Part shown: positions 44,454-52,900 of the stretch, one piece after another
How the letters are laid out: every line of letters starts with the position of its first letter
Position numbering within the stretch: the first letter of the stretch is position 1
From: Bacilli bacterium
GTDB taxonomy: Bacteria; Bacillota; Bacilli; RF39; UBA660
Assembly: GCA_017525015.1 (NCBI GenBank)
Contig: JAFXUK010000003.1
Location: 216,968-280,967 of the forward strand
DNA length: 64,000 bases
Direction of reading: 5' to 3'
The notes under the pieces: model-generated
What the model saw: the letters and a program-made list of their open reading frames with translations, nothing else
The model's database searches: none
Told to the model about the DNA's origin: nothing
Position numbers and translations under genes: made by a program

Positions 44454-44717
44454 TCACTTTTCTATACATTCTTTTATTTTTTCATAGACACTATCCTCTA
44501 TTGCAATTTCTAATCTTTTTTCTAAGATTTTTGACTTTTTAGCTTGTTCTAAAACATTTAAGTCTTTTTTAATATATGCACCTCTACCATTTAACTTTCC
44601 TGTTTCATCTACTTCAATGTCTCCATATGGAGTTCTTACTATTCTTAGTAGATCTTTTTTAGGTAGTGATTCTTTTGTTACTACACAAGTTCTTAAAGGT
44701 ATTTTTTTAGTTTTCAT
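44454..44717 (-). CDS. rnpM: YlxR-family RNA-binding protein RnpM
   Basis: 87 residues. PLRTCVVTKESLPKKDLLRIVRTPYGDIEVD..GRGAYI is the YlxR fold signature (R-x-C-V, GRGAY). Known as RnpM, an RNase P modulator. Its ATG overlaps the nusA stop (TAATG) and it ends 10 bp before the infB start, the invariant Bacillota order; the YlxQ partner is absent. Confidence 0.93.
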   Translation of the reverse strand: MKTKKIPLRTCVVTKESLPKKDLLRIVRTPYGDIEVDETGKLNGRGAYIKKDLNVLEQAKKSKILEKRLEIAIEDSVYEKIKECIEK

Positions 44718-45925
44718 TATCTAAAATTAATTCCTGCTTCTCTTGCTTGTTCAGTTGTCTTAATATCAATCTTCTTGAATTTAGTTAAACGTGTTGCAAG
44801 ACGAGCATTTTGACCTTTCTTACCAATTGCTAATGAGAAGTTATCTCCATCAGCTATAACCATTGCTTCTAATTTCTTAGGATCTGTGATAGCAACTGTT
44901 AAATTCTTTGCTGGTGATAGTGCATTTTCAATAAATACAGCTGGATCAGTGTCATATTTAACAACGTCTAATTTTTCACCGTGTAATTCATTAATAATTC
45001 TAGCAATTCTAGAACCTTTTTCTCCAATACATGCTCCAATTGGATCAACATTTGGATTTTCTGAGTAAACAGCAACTTTACTTCTATTTCCAGGATCTCT
45101 AGCAACTGAGTAAATCATTACTGTTCCATCATTAATTTCTGGAATTTCAAGTTCAAATAATCTTTTAACAAAACCATAATGAGCTCTACTTAAAAGAATT
45201 AATAAACTCTTTCCATTATTATCTACTTTAGATACATATACTTTAATTTGTGATCCCATTTCGATTTTTTCTCCTGGGATACAATCTTTCTTAGGTAAGA
45301 TACCATTAGTTCTTCCTAAATCAATAAAGTAATTATCTGTATCTTCTAGAGCAACTGTTCCGATTAGTAATTCATCTTGTTTGTCTCCATATTCTTCCAT
45401 AATACTATTTCTTTCAGCTTCTCTAATCTTTTGTGTTACTACTTGTTTAGCTGTTGAAGTTGCAACTCTACCAAAGTCTTTTGGAGTTACTTCTGTATCA
45501 ATAGTATCTCCAATCTCTAGAGTCTTATCAATCTTCTTAGCATCACTTAATTTAATTTCAGTTTCAGGATTGAAGAATGTGATAGTTTCTTTTTCTTCTT
45601 TCTCTTCTCCTTCTTCTCCTTCAGCAACCTCTTCTACTTCTTCTTGTTTAGTATCTAACTCATCATCTTCAGCATAACGTTCAAATAATGCGTCATCATA
45701 CTCTTCCTTAGTCATCTTATCATCTGCTACTACTGTTAAGAATGAGTATACTTTAATCTCACCAGTTTCACGATCAAATAATACTTTTACATTTGTTTTA
45801 GAATTAAAATTCTTTTTGTATGCAGATGTAAGAGCTAATTCCATTGCACTATATACTACTTCTGGATCAATATCTTTTTCTTTTACGATGTTATCTAGTG
45901 CAGCTTTAAATTCCTTTCCGTTCAT
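44717..45925 (-). CDS. nusA: transcription termination/antitermination factor NusA
   Basis: 402 residues. N-terminal RNAP-binding domain (VVYSAMELALTSAYKKNF; LFDRETGEIKVYSFLTVV) with a long acidic insertion (about 93-112), S1 domain (LLIGTVALEDTDNYFIDLG), KH1 (RSKVAVYSENPNVDPIGACIGEKGSRI) and KH2 (LAIGKKGQNARLATRLT). Gram-positive length, without acidic repeats at the C-terminus. AGTAGG precedes the ATG. Confidence 0.97.
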   Translation of the reverse strand: MNGKEFKAALDNIVKEKDIDPEVVYSAMELALTSAYKKNFNSKTNVKVLFDRETGEIKVYSFLTVVADDKMTKEEYDDALFERYAEDDELDTKQEEVEEVAEGEEGEEKEEKETITFFNPETEIKLSDAKKIDKTLEIGDTIDTEVTPKDFGRVATSTAKQVVTQKIREAERNSIMEEYGDKQDELLIGTVALEDTDNYFIDLGRTNGILPKKDCIPGEKIEMGSQIKVYVSKVDNNGKSLLILLSRAHYGFVKRLFELEIPEINDGTVMIYSVARDPGNRSKVAVYSENPNVDPIGACIGEKGSRIARIINELHGEKLDVVKYDTDPAVFIENALSPAKNLTVAITDPKKLEAMVIADGDNFSLAIGKKGQNARLATRLTKFKKIDIKTTEQAREAGINFR

Positions 45926-45931
45926 TTTTTC

Positions 45932-46183
45932 CTACTTATCTCCCTTCTCTTTAGAGTAAATGTCAAGTTCATCAGCATCTTCTAATAAACTTTCATTTGC
46001 ATCTATTATTTTATTTATTATTCTTGAGGCTTCTGTTACTTTATTTAAGTCAATTACTTCTTCGCTATCAAGGACAATATTAAATATCTTTTTTCCTTCC
46101 TCTGTACTTATAAATGCATCATCTACAAAGACATTTAATTCCTTAATAGATTCATCTACAAGACTAGCAATTTTTTCTTTCAT
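45932..46183 (-). CDS. rimP: RimP N-terminal domain only
   Basis: 83 residues against about 150 in relatives. The sequence IASLVDESIKELNVFVDDAFISTEEGKKIFNIVLDSEEVIDLNKVTEASRIINKIID follows the RimP N-terminal domain (alpha/beta) up to the usual LEVSSPG turn, here DADELDIYSKEKG, then stops; the C-terminal SH3-like domain is absent and nusA starts 6 bp later, so this is not a visible frameshift. Strong AGGAGGTGA. Ribosome maturation role assigned from position and fold. Confidence 0.8.
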   Translation of the reverse strand: MKEKIASLVDESIKELNVFVDDAFISTEEGKKIFNIVLDSEEVIDLNKVTEASRIINKIIDANESLLEDADELDIYSKEKGDK

Positions 46184-46207
46184 AAGTCACCTCCTAATAA
46201 ATAAGAA

Positions 46208-46232
46208 GAGTGGGTAAATTTCTTTCCCACTC
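46208..46232 (-). promoter_or_regulatory. hairpin at the start of the rimP-nusA-infB leader
   Basis: GAGTGGG - 11-nt loop - CCCACTC followed by TTCTTATTTATT on the minus strand, beginning within a few nt of the predicted transcription start. Could be an attenuator, a NusA autoregulation site, or the terminator of truB reached by read-through. Confidence 0.5.
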
Positions 46233-46244
46233 CTTTCAGTTTGT

Positions 46245-46272
46245 ATTATAACACATTTTCTTTAAAATACAA
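46245..46272 (-). promoter_or_regulatory. promoter of the rimP-nusA-infB-rbfA operon
   Basis: TTGTAT, 16-bp spacer, TATAAT on the minus strand, in the gap behind truB. Confidence 0.7.
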
Positions 46273-46279
46273 AGAAATT

Positions 46280-47122
46280 TTAATAAAAGTTTTTCCACAC
46301 TCTTAAGTGATTTTCTTCTACTTCATAAATACCTAATAGTTTATTATCTTCACTTTTAAATAATACTTTATCTACTATACCCCAATTATTATGAAGTTTT
46401 TGTCCATTTTTGATTCTAAACTCTAAATCAGAATCTACTACAATTATTGGCATATCTAATACTTCTTCTATACTTTTTAATTTAAATTTACCTTGTTTAA
46501 ACTCTTCTAAAGTACATGATTCTTCAATACTAGTACTTCCTTGTTTAGTTCTAATTAGAGATGTCATTGTTGCTCCTGTACCTAAAGATTGGCCAATATC
46601 ATGAATAAGACTTCTGATATAACATCCTTTAGTAACAAATGCTCTAAATTTAAATGTTTTATTGTTATTTTCTAATAATTCTATATCTTTAATAGTTACT
46701 TCTTTTTTAGGTAATTCTACTTCAATATTCTCTCTTGCATATTCATATAATTTCTTACCATTTACTTTTACTGCAGAATAAATTGGTACTTCTTGAAGAT
46801 ATGTTTTTTTGTATGAATCTAAAACTTCTTTTATTGGTAGATTGTCTCCTACTTCTTTTTCTTCTAGAACTTTTCCTTCTATATCATAAGTATCAGTTTC
46901 AATTCCTAATTCTACTCCTGCAATATACTCTTTATCATAACTTGTTAGTAATTCAGCAATTTTAGTAGCCTGACCTACACAGACAATTAATACTCCTTCT
47001 GCTAAAGGATCTAGAGTACCAGTATGCCCTACTTTCTTTATTTCTAAAAATCTACTAACTTCATGTACTACATCAAATGAAGTAATACCTTTTGGTTTAT
47101 TAATTACTATTACACCGTCCAT
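46280..47122 (-). CDS. truB: tRNA pseudouridine(55) synthase
   Basis: 280 residues. GVIVINKPKGITSFDVVHEV, KVGHTGTLDPLAEGVLIVCVG (catalytic Asp), DKEYIAGVELG, YSAVKVNGKKLYEYAR, FRAFVTKGCYIRSLIHDIG are TruB hallmarks; a C-terminal PUA-like part (ESFKSEDNKLLGIYE-type) follows. Makes Psi55 in the T-loop. GGTGA precedes ATG. It lies upstream of rimP instead of after rbfA, its common place. Confidence 0.96.
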   Translation of the reverse strand: MDGVIVINKPKGITSFDVVHEVSRFLEIKKVGHTGTLDPLAEGVLIVCVGQATKIAELLTSYDKEYIAGVELGIETDTYDIEGKVLEEKEVGDNLPIKEVLDSYKKTYLQEVPIYSAVKVNGKKLYEYARENIEVELPKKEVTIKDIELLENNNKTFKFRAFVTKGCYIRSLIHDIGQSLGTGATMTSLIRTKQGSTSIEESCTLEEFKQGKFKLKSIEEVLDMPIIVVDSDLEFRIKNGQKLHNNWGIVDKVLFKSEDNKLLGIYEVEENHLRVWKNFY

Positions 47123-47151
47123 AATATCACCGTATTAATTATATCATAAAA

Positions 47152-47174
47152 AAACACGTATTATTAACGTGTTT
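47152..47174 (-). terminator. terminator of the bactofilin-like gene
   Basis: AAACACGT - TAATAAT - ACGTGTTT followed by TTTTAT on the minus strand. Confidence 0.8.
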
Positions 47175-48228
47175 CTTTTGTTTTAATCTTTTCTTTTATC
47201 ATACTTACAAAGATACCTAATCCAAAGCCAATTGATAAGAATTCAATAATCCATCCTAAGTATGGAATTGATTTTAAGATATACATACATAATAATGATA
47301 CAAATACTAATAAGTAAGCATTCTTAATCTTATCTTTTAAGAATAGATTTCCTAAATAATATGATGTTGGAATAATTGATAAGTAGATTAGTACTCCATA
47401 AAGCATTAGAACTAAAACACTTAATGGAATACCAATTAGTGTTAACATTACAAAGAATGATAATACTGGTACTACTATTAAAGTAATTAGACCAATTCCA
47501 ATTGTTTTTAATAAGCTATCTGCTTTTGCTTTTATTTTTATAAATTCTTTAAATAATTTCTTAGAAATTGCATATAAAACAAAGGCAATTAGTAACATTG
47601 ATACAAATGATATTATTGTACTTACAATATTACTTATAATTGGAGATGTTTTATTTACTTCTACTTTTTCTCCTTTATAAGCTTTCTTTTCTTTAATAAT
47701 TGCTGTTTTTGAAATTGTTATTTTAGACTCTTTTGGATAATTTAATGTACCATGAATAACTGCTTGATCTCCAATTCTAATAGTATCTCCTGCAACATAA
47801 GCATCTCCATCTATTTCAGAGTTAATATAGACATGATCTCCTCCTAAATATAGATTATTTGATACTCTTGACTCTATTCTAATAAAGCTAGCAGCTGCAT
47901 ATAGATCTCTTACATTAGAATCTTTTACTACGATATTGTTTCCTGCTAAAAACATATCTTTTGTAGTTACTTTATCAATGCTTAGACTATTACCTGCAGC
48001 AAATAAATAATCTTCACTTCCTGATACTGATACTCTATTACCAGCAACAAAACCAATACCGTTGATTCTACTATTTACCTCTACATCATTTCCAGCAATA
48101 AAAGATGTTTTTGTTACATCTTTATCAAATGTTACATTTCCTCCTGCCATAAAGTTATCTACTTTAGCATTTACTGGTACATAGATAAATGCAATAAGTA
48201 TTAATAATAATGTTAAATATTTTTTCAT
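47164..48228 (-). CDS. exported beta-helix (bactofilin-like) protein with four membrane helices
   Basis: 354 residues. Signal peptide (KKYLTLLLILIAFIYVPVNA), then about 150 residues of short repeats typical of a right-handed beta-helix (FMAGGNVTFDKDV, FIAGNDVEVNSRI, FVAGNRVSVSGS, FLAGNNIVVKDS, YVAGDTIRIGDQ), then four helices (about 205-345). The xxAGNxVxV repeat recalls polymer-forming bactofilin-like domains, here on the outside. AGGAGG before ATG. Possibly an envelope-stress or surface-scaffold protein; unproven. Confidence 0.7.
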   Translation of the reverse strand: MKKYLTLLLILIAFIYVPVNAKVDNFMAGGNVTFDKDVTKTSFIAGNDVEVNSRINGIGFVAGNRVSVSGSEDYLFAAGNSLSIDKVTTKDMFLAGNNIVVKDSNVRDLYAAASFIRIESRVSNNLYLGGDHVYINSEIDGDAYVAGDTIRIGDQAVIHGTLNYPKESKITISKTAIIKEKKAYKGEKVEVNKTSPIISNIVSTIISFVSMLLIAFVLYAISKKLFKEFIKIKAKADSLLKTIGIGLITLIVVPVLSFFVMLTLIGIPLSVLVLMLYGVLIYLSIIPTSYYLGNLFLKDKIKNAYLLVFVSLLCMYILKSIPYLGWIIEFLSIGFGLGIFVSMIKEKIKTKETR

Positions 48229-48267
48229 AAATCCTCCTATAAATTTATTATATCACTAATAAAAAAA

Positions 48268-48285
48268 AGAAGATATATATCTTCT
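48268..48285 (-). terminator. terminator of the NPKTG-containing protein gene
   Basis: AGAAGATATATATCTTCT with T8 following on the minus strand. Confidence 0.75.
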
Positions 48286-48288
48286 CTT

Positions 48289-49842
48289 TTATATTCCAAA
48301 ACAATCATTTTCATCTAGAACAGCAATATAGTTCATTACAATAGGTCTCTTATCATCATTTAAAATATAATAATTACCTCCATCATACTCAAAATCATCT
48401 TCTGTAAGAGATACTACTGTTTCTCCATTTTTAACAATTTCTAATTTTGTTATTTCTTGCTTTCCATCATAATCAGGAAGTGGTACTAATGGATTATTGT
48501 AGTTATTTAATATACCAATTATTCTTTCTTTTGTTAAAACTAAGTAGATATCATCAAGTGTATAATCACCTATATATAGATTTGATCCTTCATTACTATA
48601 TAAGCTAAAGTCATCATTATCACCTAATTTTATGCTTGCATTAGATTCTTTGAAGCATGTGTCATTTGTTCCAATAAACAATTCATCATTAACATATATT
48701 CCATCTGGTGATTCATTCCAACATGCATAGTATATTTTTGAATCTTCAACGTTTTCATCACTTTCAGAATTGTTATTATTTTGAATACCATATGAATTAA
48801 ATCTACTACATGCTGCTTTAGTATCATAACCAATGAATCTTTTATTTCCATTTGTAAATGATGTAGTTATTTTATTCAAAACGTATGATTTTGTAACTGA
48901 ATTTAAAAATGATTTTTCTATTTTCTTTCCGTGATAATTAATTACTCCACCATTTCCATTTACTTCTACTATAGTAGATTCCTCTTGTTCTTCCCAATCA
49001 ATTTTTAAAACCATTCCATTTTTAAGGGTTGTTGGTATTTCACTTGATCCATTATACGAAGCTCCTGACATTCTATATCCATCTCTGTATACTAGAGCTA
49101 AGTTTTCTTGTAGGTATGAAAAATCATCTATTGTAAAAGAACTATAGAATTCTTCGCTTGTACAATCATCATGAGGAATACGTATATACATTTTTTCTTT
49201 TCCATCAAAGAATTTTCCACCATTTGCATCGTATACGATTGCTGGATATGCCTCAATTTTATTTGGCTTAGCATATACATCTATATGTACATTTGCTAAA
49301 GCTTTTCCTGAACCATCTTTTACTTGAATACAGAAACAAGTTTCTGCTTTTACATAAGTTACTGCTAAAACTCCTACTATTATAGGAATTATTAGAAGTG
49401 ACTTTTTATTTTTTCTTGATACTAAAATTGTTATTGTTACTACTCCTATTATTCCTAAGAATACTAGAATTGATCTTCCTGTCTTTGGATTATCTAATCC
49501 TCTATAGTTAATAAAACTAGCTACATTATCTCTTGATAAATCTACTTTAACTTCTTTTGTAGTTGTAGTATATCCTGCAGGTACTTCTTGTACAATACGA
49601 AGTTGTCCTGTACTAGACCAATCACAAAGATTGATTTTACCATTTGAATCAGTCATACCACTGAATATTAATACTTCATCAGGGTCATTTGCCTTATCAT
49701 ATTCAAGAGTTACTTCTTCTTCTCCATTAGGATAATCCATAAAATAAGTAACACCTTCTGTTGGTAAATCTTCTGCATGTACCATTGGAATAATCATGAA
49801 TCCTAATAAAAATACAAATAATAATTTAACTATTTTTTTCAC
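48289..49842 (-). CDS. surface protein with internal NPKTG sorting-like motif and two helices
   Basis: 517 residues from a GTG start (AGGAAGTG 5 nt upstream). Order: signal peptide (LLFVFLLGFMIIPMVHA), a SpaA/Cna-B-like domain (to about 115, ending EVPAGYTTTTKEVKVDLS), NPKTG (118-122), membrane helix, RKNKK, a second helix (LLIIPIIVGVLAVTYVKA), then a 345-residue outer region with another Cna-B-like stretch (CIQVKDGSGKALANVHIDVYAKP) and InlB-B-like parts (VYDANGGKFFDGKE). The first 147 residues by themselves look like a complete sortase substrate, so the gene may be a fusion. Confidence 0.7.
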   Translation of the reverse strand: MKKIVKLLFVFLLGFMIIPMVHAEDLPTEGVTYFMDYPNGEEEVTLEYDKANDPDEVLIFSGMTDSNGKINLCDWSSTGQLRIVQEVPAGYTTTTKEVKVDLSRDNVASFINYRGLDNPKTGRSILVFLGIIGVVTITILVSRKNKKSLLIIPIIVGVLAVTYVKAETCFCIQVKDGSGKALANVHIDVYAKPNKIEAYPAIVYDANGGKFFDGKEKMYIRIPHDDCTSEEFYSSFTIDDFSYLQENLALVYRDGYRMSGASYNGSSEIPTTLKNGMVLKIDWEEQEESTIVEVNGNGGVINYHGKKIEKSFLNSVTKSYVLNKITTSFTNGNKRFIGYDTKAACSRFNSYGIQNNNNSESDENVEDSKIYYACWNESPDGIYVNDELFIGTNDTCFKESNASIKLGDNDDFSLYSNEGSNLYIGDYTLDDIYLVLTKERIIGILNNYNNPLVPLPDYDGKQEITKLEIVKNGETVVSLTEDDFEYDGGNYYILNDDKRPIVMNYIAVLDENDCFGI

Positions 49843-49937
49843 AATAACACTTCCTATTCTTAACAATAGTATACATTAACATTTTGTTTACGTCAAAGTA
49901 GAATGTAAACACAAATGTCTTTTAATGTAAAGAAAAA

Positions 49938-49956
49938 AAGAAGATTTCTCTTCTTT
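49938..49956 (-). terminator. terminator of polC
   Basis: AAGAAGA - GAAA - TCTTCTT with T-run on the minus strand. Stem is short and A/T-rich. Confidence 0.65.
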
Positions 49957-49957
49957 T

Positions 49958-52900
49958 TTAGAACAATGTTAATTGATTAGAGTCTGGTAAATCTTTAAAG
50001 ATATCCATTTCTTTCATCTTATCAATAAGAGTTCCTGATACTTTTCCTCTTTTTTGAACATCTTCAATACTTAAGAATTTACCTTTTTCTCTTTCTGCAA
50101 CTATGTTTTTAGCAACTGTATCTCCTAATCCTTCAATTGCATTAAATGGTGGATAAATATCTGTATCATTTTTAACTACCCAAACAGTTGCATCACTTTC
50201 ATATAAATCAACTGGTAAGAATTTAATTCCTCTAGCAGTTGCTTCTAATGCTACTTTTAAAGATTCAGCTTGACCATTTTCTTTATTAGATGCTTCATAG
50301 CCTTTAGCTTCAATATCTTCTATTTTTGCTTTAATGGCATTATATCCTTTAATCATGCTTTCTACATCTATATCTGTTGCTTTTGATGATAACCATGAAG
50401 CATAGAAGTATACTGGCATATGTACTTTATACCAAGCTATTCTGAATGCTGAAATTACGTATGCCGCAGCATGAGCTTTAGGGAACATGTACTTAATCTT
50501 TTGACATGATCCTATAAACCAATCTGGAATATTTGCTTCTTGCATTGTTTTTACATGTTCTGCCCAAGTTTCTGGGTCTTTTGAAGCTTTTCCTTTACGA
50601 ACAAACTCCATTATCTTGAATGCTTTAATTGGTTTTACTCCATGATACATTAAGTAAACCATAATATCATCACGACAGCCTATAGTCTCTTTAAATGGAA
50701 CAATATTATTTTTAATTAGTTCTTGAGCATTTCCTAACCATACATCTGTACCGTGAGAAAGACCTGAAATTTTAATTAATTCGGCAAAGGTAGTTGGCTT
50801 TGTGTCTTCTACTAAAGAGATAGTAAATGGTGTACCAAACTCTGGAATACCTAATGTACCTGTTGGACACATTATTTGTTCATTAGTAACACCTAAAGCT
50901 TTGGTAGATGTGAAAATACTCATCGTATCTTTATCATCTAATGGTACTTTTAGAATATCAGTACCTGATTGATTTTGAATTAATCTTAATTGTGTTGGGT
51001 CTGAGTGACCTAAGATATCAAGTTTTAATAAACACTGATCAATTGAGTGGTAATCAAAGTGTGTTGTTCTCCACTCTGCTGTTGCATCTTCTGCAGGGAA
51101 TTGGAAAGGTGTAAAATCTGAAACATCTTTGTAATCTGGTATAACAACAATTCCTCCTGGATGTTGTCCAGTAGTTCTTTTAACTCCTGTACAACCTATT
51201 GCTAGACGCTCTATTTCAGCAGTTCTTACATCTGTGATTTCTTTATCTTCAAAATATCCTTTTACAAATCCAAAGGCAGTTTTATCAGCAACTGTACCAA
51301 TTGTTCCTGCACGATAAACATTATCTTCTCCAAATAATACTTTGGTATAAGCATGAGCTGATGCTTGATTTAAATCTGAGAAGTTTAAATCAATATCTGG
51401 TACTTTATCAGCATTAAATCCTAAGAATGTTGCGAAAGGCATATCTTGTCCATCTTTTATCATTGGAATATGACAATTTGGACATTCTTTATCTGGTAAG
51501 TCAAATCCAGAATTATATGTTTTACCTAAAGGAAGACCATCTTCACCATCAAAGATACTTAATTTACATTTATCACATCTATAATGTGCTGGAAGTGGAT
51601 TAACTTCTGTAATACCCATCATTGTAGCGACAAAGCTTGAACCAACAGATCCTCTTGAACCAACTAAGTACCCTTCATCATTTGAGTGTTTAACAAGTCT
51701 TTGAGCAATTAAGTAAATAGGATCAAATCCTCCACCTATTACTCCTCCTAAAGTCTTTTTAACTTTTTTTGCTAAGGCTTTTTCATCTAGCTCTTCTTCT
51801 GATGTTTTCTTAACATACTCTGTTACCATATTTTTGATATTTTCAGAGCCTTTTATTATTTCATCATGTAATTCTTGATGTACTTTCTTTTCATACTCTT
51901 CTTTGTCTAGATTTTCGCCTTCATATTTTTCTGTAATAATTTTAAATACTATATCTCCATAAAGTTCTGTTGCGATACGCTCTTCAATCATATATGGAAG
52001 AGGTTCTCCATACCAATCTTTTGCTTTGGTATAGACAAGTTCTGTTACTACAACAGGACAATCTAGGTAACTTTCTCCATCATCTGCTTTTACTCTTGGA
52101 GAGAAAGGTATACCTCCAGTATCTGGAATAACTTCAACAATTTCACACATATCAGCAATTTTATTTGTATTTTCAATTACTATTTCATGTGCTAATTCAT
52201 CACCTAAGAAATTAAAGTCTTCTAGCATTTCATTTGTTGTTCTAAAGTGATTTGATGGTATTTCTTTTATTTCTCCTCTTGCAAGTGGATGACGTCCTCC
52301 TCCTGGAACTTTTTGATTTACAATTATTTCTCTATAAATCTTATCTTCAGGATTAATATGATGAACATCTCCTGTTGCAACTATAATTTTACCTGCTTCT
52401 TTTGTTACTCTAATTACTTTTTCAATATTAGCCATTACTTCTGCAGGTGATGTAAAGTCACTTGTTTGAATTAAGTGATTATAACACTCTACTGGTTGTA
52501 CTTCTACATAATCATAGAATCTAATAATATTAGATAACTCATCATCACTTTTTGATTTAGCTTGATTCCATACTTCAGACTCATAACAACCACTACCTAC
52601 TAATAATCCTTCTCGAAGTTCCTCAATAACACTTCTTAGAATTCTAGGAGCTTTATATAAATAAGTTGTGTTTGCTAAGGAAACAAGTTTAAATAAGTTC
52701 TTTAATCCTACTTTATTTTTTACAAGTAAATTAACATGATGAGCACGACCATATTTATGAATTTCTGATTTATCTACTAATTTATCTAAATCAGACATTT
52801 TATCTATATTACGATTGGATAATTTCTTTAGCATTTTATGGAATACTAAAGCAGTTCCTTCAGCATCATAATCTCCTCTATGGTGTGCTGATTCATCCCA

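Noticed and set aside
45932..46183. Frameshift explaining short RimP
   Set aside because: Only 6 bp separate its stop from the nusA start, so no room remains for a C-terminal domain.
48630..48851. 73-aa minus-strand frame within the NPKTG protein gene
   Set aside because: Same strand, shifted frame of a longer gene with a signal peptide; no ribosome binding site.
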